A stretch of DNA of 64,000 bases from assembly GCF_016342785.1 (NCBI RefSeq), contig NZ_JAEINH010000006.1:124001-188000 (forward strand), read 5' to 3'. Origin of the DNA: Sanguibacter suaedae. Its GTDB lineage: Bacteria; Actinomycetota; Actinomycetes; Actinomycetales; Cellulomonadaceae. The position numbers and the translations under genes were made by a program. The notes beneath the pieces are model-generated. The model was not told where the DNA came from and ran no database searches. It saw only the letters and a list, made by a program, of their open reading frames with translations. Of this stretch, positions 47,459-56,889 are shown one piece after another; positions within the stretch are counted from its first letter, which is position 1; each line of letters begins with the position of its first letter.

Positions 47459-48583
47459 TCAGCGCGTGCCGCGCAGCCAGGCGGCGAGGGCCGAGCGGCA
47501 GATCTCGATCTCGGAGGCGGGGCAGTGCTCGTCGTCCTTGTGGGCGAGCAGCGGGTCACCCGGCCCGAAGTTCACCGCGGGCACGCCGAGCTCCGCGAAG
47601 CGCGCGACGTCCGTCCACCCGTACTTGGGTGCCGGAGCGCCGCCCGTCAGGGCGAGGACGGTGTCCGCGAACTCCGCCGCGAGCGGGGCGTCGAGGCCGG
47701 GCCGCGCCCCGGGCGCAGCGTCGGTGACGGTCACCTCGAAACCGGTGAACAGGTCGCGGACGTGGGCCTCGGCATCGGCGGGCGTGAGCGACGGCGCGAA
47801 CCGGTAGTTCACGGTCACGACGCACTCGTCGGGGACCACGTTGCCCGCGATGCCGCCGCGGATGCCCACCGCGTTCATGCCCTCCCGGTACACGAGGCCG
47901 TCGACGTCGACGGAGCGTGCCTCGTAGGACGCGAGACGGGCCAGGACCTCGTGGGCGCCGTGGACCGCGTTGACACCGTTCCAGGACCGGGCGGAGTGCG
48001 CGGCCTCACCGGGCACCCGCACCTCGACGCGCAGCGTGCCGTTGCACCCGCCCTCGATGCCGGCTGCGGTCGGCTCGCAGAGGACGGCGAAGTCCCCCGC
48101 GACGAGGTGCGGCGCCTCGCGCACCAGCCTGCCCAGCCCATTGAGGTCGGAGGCAACCTCCTCGTGGTCGTAGAACACCCACGTCACGTCCCGCACCGGG
48201 TCGGAGAGCTCCGCGGCGACGGAGAGCTGGACCGCGACGCCGCCCTTCATGTCGACGGTCCCCCGCCCCCAGAGCTCGCGGTGGATGCCCTCGCCGACGA
48301 CGCGGACGGGGAGGTTGTCCGCGATCGGCACGGTGTCGATGTGGCCCGCGACGACGACGCGCTGCGCCCGTCCGAGCTCGGTCCGGGCGACGACGGCGTC
48401 CCCGTGACGGTCGACCGCCAGGTGCGGGACCGCGCGCAGCGCGGACTCCACGAGGTCGGCGAGGAGCGTCTCGTCCCCGCTCACGGAGGGAACGTCGCAC
48501 AGCGCCCGGGCGAGGGCGACGACGTCGCCCGTGAGGTCCAGAGGGGCAGGAGCCGCGGAGATCGGGAGTCCGGGAGTGTCCAC
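47459..48583 (-). CDS. dapE: Succinyl-diaminopimelate desuccinylase
   Basis: 374-residue M20 zinc enzyme: VVAGHIDTVPIADN (metal His/Asp), GRGTVDMKGGVAVQL, FYDHEEVAS and CEPTAAGIEGGCNG. It gives LL-diaminopimelate for peptidoglycan and lysine. The GTG start has TAGGGT (48590-48595) ending 6 nt upstream. It diverges from dapD across only 66 bp, so the last and first dedicated succinylase steps share one promoter region. Confidence 0.94.
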   Translation of the reverse strand: MDTPGLPISAAPAPLDLTGDVVALARALCDVPSVSGDETLLADLVESALRAVPHLAVDRHGDAVVARTELGRAQRVVVAGHIDTVPIADNLPVRVVGEGIHRELWGRGTVDMKGGVAVQLSVAAELSDPVRDVTWVFYDHEEVASDLNGLGRLVREAPHLVAGDFAVLCEPTAAGIEGGCNGTLRVEVRVPGEAAHSARSWNGVNAVHGAHEVLARLASYEARSVDVDGLVYREGMNAVGIRGGIAGNVVPDECVVTVNYRFAPSLTPADAEAHVRDLFTGFEVTVTDAAPGARPGLDAPLAAEFADTVLALTGGAPAPKYGWTDVARFAELGVPAVNFGPGDPLLAHKDDEHCPASEIEICRSALAAWLRGTR

Positions 48584-48589
48584 GCCACG

Positions 48590-48643
48590 ACCCTACCGCC
48601 CGTCGGACGAGCGGCACCCGTCCCTCCCACCGCCGCATAGGGT
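48590..48643. promoter_or_regulatory. Back-to-back dapE/dapD promoters
   Basis: TAGGGT on the minus strand (48590-48595, for dapE) and TAGGGT on the plus strand (48638-48643, for dapD), each ending 6 nt before its start codon. Their -35 positions would both fall at about 48613-48620 and overlap. Confidence 0.65.
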
Positions 48644-48649
48644 TGGCCC

Positions 48650-49606
48650 ATGACTACTGCGACCCCGCGCCACGCCTGGGGCCACGGCCTCGCCACCGTC
48701 ACCACCTCGGGGACGACGCTCGACGTCTGGTATCCCGCCCCCGCCCTCGGGAGCGCCCCTGCGGACGCTTCCGCGCCCGCCGACCTCGTCGCGCTCGAGG
48801 GGGACGACGCCGTCCGCGCGGTGCGCACCGTCGTCGTCCGCACCGAGATCGACCTCGACGCCGCACCGGCGGACGCCGCCGACGCGTACCTGCGTCTCCA
48901 CCTCCTGTCCCACCGCCTCGTCCAGCCCCACGGGCAGAACCTCGACGGCATCTTCGGCGTCCTCGCGAACGTGGTGTGGACCAACCACGGGCCGTGCGCC
49001 GTCGAGGGTTTCGAGGAGACCCGCCTGCGTCTGCGCAGGCGTGGTCCGGTGACGGTCCTCGGCATCGACAAGTTCCCTCGCATGGTCGACTACGTCGCCC
49101 CCTCGGGCGTCCGGGTCGCCGACGCCGACCGCGTGCGGCTCGGCGCGCACCTCGCGGCGGGCACGACCGTCATGCACGAGGGCTTCGTGAACTTCAACGC
49201 CGGGACGCTCGGCACGTCGATGGTCGAGGGGCGCATCTCCGCGGGTGTCGTGGTCGGCGACGGCTCCGACGTCGGCGGTGGCGCCTCGATCATGGGGACC
49301 CTCTCCGGCGGCGGCCGCGAGGTCATCGCGGTCGGCCAGCGGTCGCTGCTCGGCGCCAACGCGGGCCTCGGCATCCCGCTGGGTGACGACTGCGTCGTCG
49401 AGGCAGGCCTCTACGTCACCGCGGGCACGAAGGTCACCGTCGTCGGCGCGTCCGACGACGACGGCACCGCCCGTGTCGTCAAGGCCCGCGACCTGGCCGG
49501 CCAGGACAACCTGCTGTTCCGCCGGAACTCCGTGACCGGTGGCGTCGAGGTCGTCTCGCGCTCCGGCGTCGGGATCGAGCTCAACGCGGCCCTGCACGCC
49601 AACTGA
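48650..49606 (+). CDS. dapD: Tetrahydrodipicolinate N-succinyltransferase
   Basis: 318 residues of the long actinobacterial DapD type. The N-terminal domain is followed by left-handed beta-helix hexapeptide repeats ([40 protein letters not shown]). It transfers succinyl from succinyl-CoA to tetrahydrodipicolinate, committing to the succinylase DAP branch with DapC (52102) and DapE. The gene is leaderless by its -10 position. Confidence 0.95.
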   Translation: MTTATPRHAWGHGLATVTTSGTTLDVWYPAPALGSAPADASAPADLVALEGDDAVRAVRTVVVRTEIDLDAAPADAADAYLRLHLLSHRLVQPHGQNLDGIFGVLANVVWTNHGPCAVEGFEETRLRLRRRGPVTVLGIDKFPRMVDYVAPSGVRVADADRVRLGAHLAAGTTVMHEGFVNFNAGTLGTSMVEGRISAGVVVGDGSDVGGGASIMGTLSGGGREVIAVGQRSLLGANAGLGIPLGDDCVVEAGLYVTAGTKVTVVGASDDDGTARVVKARDLAGQDNLLFRRNSVTGGVEVVSRSGVGIELNAALHAN

Positions 49607-49608
49607 TC

Positions 49609-50580
49609 ATGTCCGCCTCACGGGGCCGCGCCCAACGGTCCACCACCCGCCGCAGGAAGAGCCTTGCACGGCGCGCCGCGAGGACCCTCGCGGGCGTGTC
49701 GCTCGTGGTCGCCGTCGGGGGGCTCGCGGTCGCCGGCGTCGTGAAGGGCCTCGAGGGGACGAGTCCGCTCGTCGAGCCCCGGCAGGAGTGCACGGCGGAG
49801 CTCGACGGCACCGCGTGGACCCTGTCGCCGGAGCAGGCGGAGAACGCCGCACTGGTGGCTGCCGTCCCGGTGGTCCGCGGGATGCCCGCCCGGGCCGCGA
49901 CGATCGGGATCGCGACGGCGCTCCAGGAGTCCCGTCTCGTGAACATCGACTACGGCGACCGTGACTCGGTGGGCCTCTTCCAGCAGCGGACCTCGCAGGG
50001 GTGGGGCACCGTCGAGCAGATCATGGATCCCGTGTACTCGACCAACGCGTTCTACGACGGGCTCGCGGCCGTCCAGGGTTACGAGGCGATGGCCGTCACG
50101 GAGGCCGCTCAGGCGGTCCAACGCTCCGGGTTCCCCGACGCGTACGCCCAGCACGAGACGCGCTCGCGTGCCTGGGCCTCCGCCCTCGCGGGCCACTCCC
50201 CGGCGTCGTTGTGGTGCGCCTTGCGGGCGCCGGAGGCGGTGGACCTCACCGACGTGCCCTCGACCGCGGCCGCCCTGGACGTGGTGCAGCTGCGGCTCGC
50301 CCGGGACCTCGGGCCCCTCCCCGTGGCCCCGGACCCAGCGGCTGCCGGGTCGGTCGTCGTCGACGCCTCGGGCCTCGGACCCGCGGACGACCCGGTCCGT
50401 CTCGCGTGGGCGGTGGCCCACTGGGCGGTGGCGACCGCCTCGACGACCGGTGTCACCAGCGTCACCGTCGCGGACGCCGTCTGGACCCGGGGCTCGGCGG
50501 GGTGGGAGCCCCTCACGGAGCCCTTGCCCACCGGCGCGGTGCGGCTCGCCGTCGGCGGACCGCCCGCGAGCCCCCCCTGC

Positions 50581-50605
<25 letters not shown>
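49609..50605 (+). CDS. Secreted lysozyme-like protein, 3' end disturbed
   Basis: Begins MSASRGRAQRSTTRRRKSLA with a basic N-terminus, then a membrane/signal segment (TLAGVSLVVAVGGLAVAGVV), and a conserved core ATALQESRLVNIDYGDRDSV, GLFQQRTSQGWGTVEQIMDP and AVQRSGFPDAYAQHE. This core recurs in actinobacterial secreted proteins with a lysozyme-like fold; Glu in ALQESRL could be catalytic. As written the frame has no stop until 52044, running antisense through gltA. Removing one C from the C7 run at 50571-50577 would give a stop at 50603-50605, so a frameshift (real or sequencing) is suspected. Confidence 0.65.
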
Positions 50606-51879
<1,274 letters not shown>

Positions 51880-52067
51880 GTCTTCCTTCCTGCTGCACGG
51901 CTCGTCCCGGGTCGGGTCGAGCCTGTGCGCCTCCCTATCGGGGCCCTGTCGAGCCCCGCGGATCGGCCGTGCCGACCCTCTCGGAGGACGACGGCGGCCC
52001 AAGTCGAAGGTACCGGTCGCGAGAGCCCTGTGCCCAATTGGTGAAGGTCCGAAGGGCCTATCCCGAG

Positions 52068-52083
52068 AGTGATACGGGTCACA
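52068..52083 (-). promoter_or_regulatory. CRP/GlxR-like site upstream of gltA
   Basis: AGTGA-TACGGG-TCACA: one mismatch to the TGTGA-N6-TCACA palindrome. It is centred about 195 bp before the gltA start and 26 bp after the dapC stop. Confidence 0.55.
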
Positions 52084-52101
52084 CTTGTGGAGCGTCCGTC
52101 G

Positions 52102-53274
52102 TCAGACCCGCGCGAGGCGCGACACCGCCGCCTCGACGCGGTCGTCGGGGGCTGTCGTCGCGACCCGCACGTGGGCGCCTGCCGCAGGTCCGTAGAAGCT
52201 CCCCGGCGCGACGAGGATCCCCCGCTCGGCGAGCGCTGCGAGCGTGCCCCAGCACGGGGCCTCGCCGGCCTCTGAGCCACCCGGCACGACGCCCAGGCCC
52301 TCCGACCCGCTCCCCTCCGGGCGCGCCCACAGGTACAGGCCGGCCTCGGAGCCGTCCACGACGAGACCGGCCCCCCCGAGGGCCTCGCGCAGGGCCGTGC
52401 GCCGCCTGCCGTACACCTCGCGCTGCACCCGCACGTGGTCGTCGTCCCCGAGCACGGCGGTCATCGCCGCCTGCACAGGAGCAGGGACGATCATGCCGAG
52501 GTGCTTGCGGACCTGCAGCAGCCGGTCGACGAGCCGCCGGTCTCCCGCGACGAACGCCGCGCGGTACCCGGCAAGGTTCGACTGCTTGGAGAGCGAGTAC
52601 GCCGCGAGGACGCCGTCCGTCGACCCACCGTTGACCCTCGGGTCGAGGACGCTGGGGACACCGGACGTCACCCACGGCTCCTCCCAGGGCAGCTCGGCGT
52701 AGCACTCGTCGCTCACCACGACGGCACCGATCTCTCGCGCCGCCTCGACCACGCGCGCCAATTCCTCGATGCCCAGGACTCTGCCGGTGGGGTTGCCGGG
52801 CGAGTTCACCCAGACGAGCCGGACGCCCGGACGTCCGCGCCAGTCGTCGACGTCGTCCGTCGCCCAGGGGGACGCCCCCGCGAGCCGGGCGCCGACGTCG
52901 TACGTCGGGTACGCGACCGCTGGGTGGACGACCCGGTCCCCCGCGCGCAGACCCAGGAGGGACGGCAGGAGCCCGACGAGCTCCTTCGACCCGATGGTCG
53001 GAAGGACCGCGGCGGGGTCGAGGTCGGGCACGGACCGTCGCCGGGCGAACCACCGGACGACGGCCTCCCGCAGCTCGTCGGTGCCGTGCGTAGTGGGGTA
53101 CCCGGGCGCGTCGGCCGCGCGTGCGAGCGCCTCCCGCGCCACCGCGGGCGTCGGGTCCACGGGCGTCCCCACGGAGAGATCCACCACACCGTCGGCGTGC
53201 TCGCGAGCGCGGGCCGCGTGCGCCCTCAGGGTGTCCCAGGGGAACGCGAGACCCCCGAGGTCCTCGAACCCCAC
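52102..53274 (-). CDS. dapC: Succinyldiaminopimelate transaminase
   Basis: 390 residues, fold-type I PLP aminotransferase: VDLSVGTPVDPTP at the N-terminus, VWVNSPGNPTGRVLG, SDECYAELPWE, and the PLP lysine in AAYSLSKQSNLAGYRAAFVAG. It makes N-succinyl-LL-DAP between DapD and DapE. The GTG start is 8 bp after fdxA, the same fdx-dapC pairing as in M. tuberculosis. Confidence 0.94.
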   Translation of the reverse strand: MGFEDLGGLAFPWDTLRAHAARAREHADGVVDLSVGTPVDPTPAVAREALARAADAPGYPTTHGTDELREAVVRWFARRRSVPDLDPAAVLPTIGSKELVGLLPSLLGLRAGDRVVHPAVAYPTYDVGARLAGASPWATDDVDDWRGRPGVRLVWVNSPGNPTGRVLGIEELARVVEAAREIGAVVVSDECYAELPWEEPWVTSGVPSVLDPRVNGGSTDGVLAAYSLSKQSNLAGYRAAFVAGDRRLVDRLLQVRKHLGMIVPAPVQAAMTAVLGDDDHVRVQREVYGRRRTALREALGGAGLVVDGSEAGLYLWARPEGSGSEGLGVVPGGSEAGEAPCWGTLAALAERGILVAPGSFYGPAAGAHVRVATTAPDDRVEAAVSRLARV

Positions 53275-53282
53275 CGCTGCCG

Positions 53283-53600
53283 TCAGGCCTGCGGCGGCAG
53301 GACGGAGATGACCGGGTGGTCCTTGTCGATCTCACCCATCTTCGCCGCACCGCCGGGCGACCCGAGGTCGTCGAAGAACTCGACGTTGGCCTTGTAGTAC
53401 TCGGACCACTCCTCGGGGACGTCGTCCTCGTAGTAGATGGCCTCGACGGGGCACACCGGCTCGCAGGCACCGCAGTCGACGCACTCGTCGGGGTGGATGT
53501 ACAGGGACCGCTTGCCCTCGTAGATGCAGTCGACAGGACATTCCTCGATGCACGCCTTGTCCTTGACGTCGACGCAAGGCTGAGCGATCACGTAGGTCAC
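53283..53600 (-). CDS. fdxA: 7Fe-type ferredoxin
   Basis: 105-residue FdxA/FdxC family ferredoxin, carrying one [3Fe-4S] and one [4Fe-4S] cluster. It starts VTYVIAQPCVDVKDKACIEE; the second motif is CVDCGACEPVCPVEAI. The family-standard GTG at 53600 was preferred to the ATG at 53624 because GGAAGGA lies 7 nt before it. A GATAAT -10 (53662-53667) is present upstream. Confidence 0.95.
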   Translation of the reverse strand: MTYVIAQPCVDVKDKACIEECPVDCIYEGKRSLYIHPDECVDCGACEPVCPVEAIYYEDDVPEEWSEYYKANVEFFDDLGSPGGAAKMGEIDKDHPVISVLPPQA

Positions 53601-53660
53601 TTCGAGGTCCTTCCCGGAAGGCATTCCAGACGATCTGCGTGCCAGTCGGCACGACGGACC

Positions 53661-53667
53661 TATTATC
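53661..53667. promoter_or_regulatory. Overlapping divergent -10 boxes, fdxA and SH3-like gene
   Basis: TATTATC: read on the minus strand it gives GATAAT (fdxA -10), on the plus strand TATTAT (SH3-like gene). The only AT-rich spot in this gap. Confidence 0.5.
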
Positions 53668-53704
53668 GCCTACGACGAGGGCGCCGAACCCCGGTGCCCA
53701 CCTG

Positions 53705-53980
53705 ATGAAAGCGTGCACCGTGAGCCGACCCCCGACCGAACCGCCCGACGACCGGGGCTGGCACCGGTGGGCGCCGGGCACCCGGGTGATGGTCCGTCGC
53801 CGCCTCCCCGAGGGGTCGACCCACCTCTTCACGGACCTCCTGGGCGTGGTCGTCGCGAACGACGACGACGGCGTGACGCTCGAGACGCGGGCCGGGACCG
53901 TGCGCGTCCCGGGGACGGAGATCGCCGTGGGCAAGCCGGTGCCGCCGCCCCCCACCCGGGTCAGCCGTCGGGATCGATGA
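53705..53980 (+). CDS. Small SH3-like barrel protein
   Basis: 91 residues: HRWAPGTRVMVRRRLPEGST, TDLLGVVVANDDDGVTLETR, VRVPGTEIAVGKPVPPPP. This looks like the SH3-like domain found at the N-terminus of actinobacterial Rv0428c-type GNAT acetyltransferases, but no acetyltransferase follows, so it is a standalone copy or a remnant. The start is uncertain (ATG 53705 or GTG 53720) and no clear ribosome site is seen. Its last 20 bp overlap the 3' end of tyrA on the other strand. Confidence 0.6.
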   Translation: MKACTVSRPPTEPPDDRGWHRWAPGTRVMVRRRLPEGSTHLFTDLLGVVVANDDDGVTLETRAGTVRVPGTEIAVGKPVPPPPTRVSRRDR

Positions 53981-54965
53981 CCAGGAGCGTGCCGTGCTCG
54001 GGATCGGCGGAGGTGACGAGGGCCCCTGCCGCCCCCTTCGTGGCGAGGGCTCCCTGCCAGTCGTCGTCGAGCCGCACGGTACGGACGGTCTCCGTGCGGG
54101 CGGCACCTGCCGGGCCGCTGCGCACCGCGTCGGCCCGGTCGAAGAACTCGCCGACGGGAGCGTTGTCCTGGAGCCGGTCCGCGAGCGCCTCCAGGTCGCG
54201 GGCGACGACCCGCAGGGCGGCGCCGACCCAGGGAGCGTTCTCGACGACCATGGCCTCCGTACGGCGCGGATCGGTCCTGGCGACGCGCGTGCCGTCACGG
54301 AAGCTGCCCGCGGCGAGGCCGAGTGCCACGTCGCGGATGGGCGAGTGCGCCACGACGTTGAGGAGCTCCGTCGCGAGGACGTGAGGCACGTGGCTGACGA
54401 GCGCCGCGGCCTCGTCGTGCACGGAGTCCGTGAGCGGGTGGACCGTGCCTCGCAGGACCCGGGTGACGAGGTCGACGACCCGGAGGAACGCGGTGGCCGA
54501 CGTCGACGGGTGGACCGTCACGGCCCAGCGCACGCCGACGAGCAGGTCCGGCGTCGACGCGATGAACCCGCTGTGCTCCGTCCCCGCCATCGGGTGCGCG
54601 CCCACGTACCGGTCGTCGAGCCCGGCGGCGGTCATCGCGTCGCGGACCGGTCCCTTGACGCTCCCGACGTCCGTGACGACGGCGTCCGCCCCGAGGACCT
54701 CCGAGAGCGCTCGTGCGGTCTGGGGGACGACGCGGAGGGGTGTCGCGACGACGACGAGGGGCGACCGCGCGTCGGCGAGGTCGTCGAGCGACGTGAGGAC
54801 GCGGACACCTGCGGCACGGGCCGCCTCCCGCGTCGCCGGGTCCGGGTCCCAGCCGGAGACCGCCGTCCCGGCCGCGACGAGGGCCCGCGCGAGGGACCCG
54901 CCGACCAGGCCCAGCCCGACGACGACGACGAGACCGTCGCCCGTGACCTCCGTCCCCGGGGTCAC
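53961..54965 (-). CDS. tyrA: Prephenate dehydrogenase
   Basis: 334 residues, NAD-binding VVVVGLGLVGGSLARALVAA at the N-terminus, VTDVGSVKGPVRDAM, and active-site GAHPMAGTEHSGF. It leads to tyrosine via 4-hydroxyphenylpyruvate. No chorismate mutase domain is fused and the C-terminal region is not clearly an ACT domain. The GTG start overlaps the pheA stop (GTGA), making a three-gene aromatic operon with the ACT-domain protein. Confidence 0.93.
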   Translation of the reverse strand: MTPGTEVTGDGLVVVVGLGLVGGSLARALVAAGTAVSGWDPDPATREAARAAGVRVLTSLDDLADARSPLVVVATPLRVVPQTARALSEVLGADAVVTDVGSVKGPVRDAMTAAGLDDRYVGAHPMAGTEHSGFIASTPDLLVGVRWAVTVHPSTSATAFLRVVDLVTRVLRGTVHPLTDSVHDEAAALVSHVPHVLATELLNVVAHSPIRDVALGLAAGSFRDGTRVARTDPRRTEAMVVENAPWVGAALRVVARDLEALADRLQDNAPVGEFFDRADAVRSGPAGAARTETVRTVRLDDDWQGALATKGAAGALVTSADPEHGTLLVIDPDG

Positions 54966-55951
54966 GTCGTCCTGCCCCAGAGCAGGCTCCTGCTGATGTC
55001 GGCCTCGGTGGCGGACGCCTGGACGCTGCCCGGCGGGACGCGGTCACCCGCGACCTCCTCGTCGAGCTCGCCTCGGGCGGGGAACACGCCGAGGGTCTTG
55101 AGCGAGTCCCCGGCGGCGAGCAGCTCGCCGAGGACGGCCCTGACGGGGGCGTGCCACGGGGCGCCGTCGACGGTCACCACGAAGACGTACCGGTTCTCCA
55201 GAGCCTTCAGGGGGCGGGTGATGAGGCTCGAGAGGTTGACGTCGACGGACCCGAAGGCCCGGGTGATGCGTGCGAGGACCCCCGGACCGGTGACGTGCGG
55301 GGTGACGGCGAGCATGGTGCGCCACGTGTCCGCGCCGGGTGCACCGGGGTCGGCGGGACGGACGTCGTCGGCGACGCTGTCGCGCCGGGCGAGGAGGAGG
55401 AACCGCGTGCGCGTCCCGTGGAAGTCCTCGATCCCCTGGGCCCGGGTGGCGAGCCCGTAGAGCTCCCCGCAGATGCGCGGGCCGATGGCCACCTGCCCCG
55501 GCCGAACGTCGCGGCAGGCCGCGGCGTTCGACGAGGCCGGCACCGGGTCGAGGCCGTGCTCCGTCGTGTACCGGCGGCACTGGGCCAGGCCGTGGGGGTG
55601 ACCGACGATCTCCACCGGTCCGCCCTGGGCGCCGGGCACCTCGAAGGCGTCGAAGGAGATCCGGACGAACGACTGGTCGACGGCCACGACGTCGCGGGCG
55701 GCGACGATGGCGTCGAGCGAGGGCACCACGTAACCCTCGACGGAGTTCTCGATGGCGACCACCCCGTGGGTGGCGGTCCCGGTGGCGACCGCGTCGTACA
55801 CATCTGTCACCGTGCTGACCGGGGTGAGCCGGGCGCCACCCGCCGCCCAGGCGGAGGCCGCCTGGTGCGTGAAGGTGCCCTCCGGACCGAGGAAGGCCAC
55901 CGTGGACGTCGGGCTCGGGACCCGTCCGCCGCGCTCCCCCGCGCCCGTCAC
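54962..55951 (-). CDS. pheA: Prephenate dehydratase
   Basis: 329 residues: VAFLGPEGTFTHQAA, AIENSVEGYVVPSLD, VGHPHGLAQCRRY and catalytic DFHGTRTRFLLLA, then an ACT regulatory domain (GPGVLARITRAFGSVDVNLS, SSLITRPLK). It makes phenylpyruvate for phenylalanine. The GTG at 55951 overlaps the upstream gene's stop (GTGA); the longer frame is rejected. The ESRP effector motif of the ACT domain reads ITRP here. Confidence 0.94.
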   Translation of the reverse strand: MTGAGERGGRVPSPTSTVAFLGPEGTFTHQAASAWAAGGARLTPVSTVTDVYDAVATGTATHGVVAIENSVEGYVVPSLDAIVAARDVVAVDQSFVRISFDAFEVPGAQGGPVEIVGHPHGLAQCRRYTTEHGLDPVPASSNAAACRDVRPGQVAIGPRICGELYGLATRAQGIEDFHGTRTRFLLLARRDSVADDVRPADPGAPGADTWRTMLAVTPHVTGPGVLARITRAFGSVDVNLSSLITRPLKALENRYVFVVTVDGAPWHAPVRAVLGELLAAGDSLKTLGVFPARGELDEEVAGDRVPPGSVQASATEADISRSLLWGRTT

Positions 55952-56814
55952 CGGGGGTCGGTCCCGGGTGCGGACCAGACGGGCGTCAGCGCGTCGGGGC
56001 CCGGGACGAACTGCTGCCCGCCGAGCACGGCGAGCACCCGGTGCTCGACGCCTCGGCCGTCGAGCTCGTCGAGCAGCGCCCGGAGACGATCCGCGTCGGG
56101 GCAGGTGAACGAGGAGAGGAAGACGTGCGGGCCGGCCTGCGAGCGCTGGCTGCGCAGGTGCTGGAGGTCGATGCCTGCGTCGGAGAAGACCCCGAGGGTC
56201 TGCTGCAGCGACCCTCGGTGGTCGTCGTGCGGTCCGAAGGCCAACCAGACCTGGGAGGGCTCGTCGAACTCGCTGAGGCGCTCGTGGGTCTCGAGGAGCC
56301 CGTACCAGACGAGCGGCACCTCGCGCAGGCGGGTGCTGCCGGTGAGCTCCTGATAGCCGTCCGGGATCGCGGAGCGTTCGACGACGAGCGTCCCCGACTC
56401 TCCGGCGAGGGACGTGCGCTCGGCGACGGACGTGCTCGTGGGGACGAGCCGCGGGCTCACGCCCATCGCGCGCAGGACGTGCCTGCAGTCGCGCATCCCG
56501 GCCTCGTCGACCACGGCTGCACCGTTCGCGTCCGCCGTGCGTCCCACCCATGCCCACTGGGACGGGACGGCGACGGCTGCGGTCAGCAGGAGGGACCGGT
56601 CCGAGGAGAGGAGCACCCTCTCGAGGTCCGGGTCCGGCTGCGCCGGGTGGCCGATGTGCACGACGGCCGAGAGGTTCGCGATGCTGGCGACCGTGGCGAG
56701 CGTGGCGGTCGTCGACCCGAGGTCGAGCATCTGCCCGTCCCCGACGCCCCATCCGCCGACCTCGGCCGCGAGCCTCGCGTGGGGTCCGGACTCTCGACCG
56801 CTCTTGCCCAGCAT
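55948..56814 (-). CDS. ACT-domain protein of unknown function coupled to pheA-tyrA
   Basis: 288 residues. The C-terminal part (FGPHDDHRGSLQQTLGVFSD, AGIDLQHLRSQRSQAGPHVF, LRALLDELDGRG) reads like the ACT domain of prephenate dehydratases. The N-terminal 190 residues (MLDLGSTTATLATVASIANL, SLLLTAAVAVPSQWAWVGRT, LVVERSAIPDGYQELTG) lack every prephenate dehydratase motif. It may be a degenerate dehydratase paralog or an amino-acid-sensing regulatory partner. GAGGAC lies before the ATG. A TAGCAT -10 is at 56873-56878. Confidence 0.8.
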   Translation of the reverse strand: MLGKSGRESGPHARLAAEVGGWGVGDGQMLDLGSTTATLATVASIANLSAVVHIGHPAQPDPDLERVLLSSDRSLLLTAAVAVPSQWAWVGRTADANGAAVVDEAGMRDCRHVLRAMGVSPRLVPTSTSVAERTSLAGESGTLVVERSAIPDGYQELTGSTRLREVPLVWYGLLETHERLSEFDEPSQVWLAFGPHDDHRGSLQQTLGVFSDAGIDLQHLRSQRSQAGPHVFLSSFTCPDADRLRALLDELDGRGVEHRVLAVLGGQQFVPGPDALTPVWSAPGTDPR

Positions 56815-56872
56815 GGTGTCCTCACTCGTCCTCGTGGTCCGGCACGGTGCCGGTGGGGCTGTCCCGCGCCCG

Positions 56873-56878
56873 ATGCTA
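56873..56878 (-). promoter_or_regulatory. Putative -10 of the ACT-pheA-tyrA operon
   Basis: TAGCAT on the minus strand, 12 bp before the upstream gene's stop codon, giving a leader of about 50 nt. Confidence 0.45.
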
Positions 56879-56889
56879 GCCGGGTGGGC

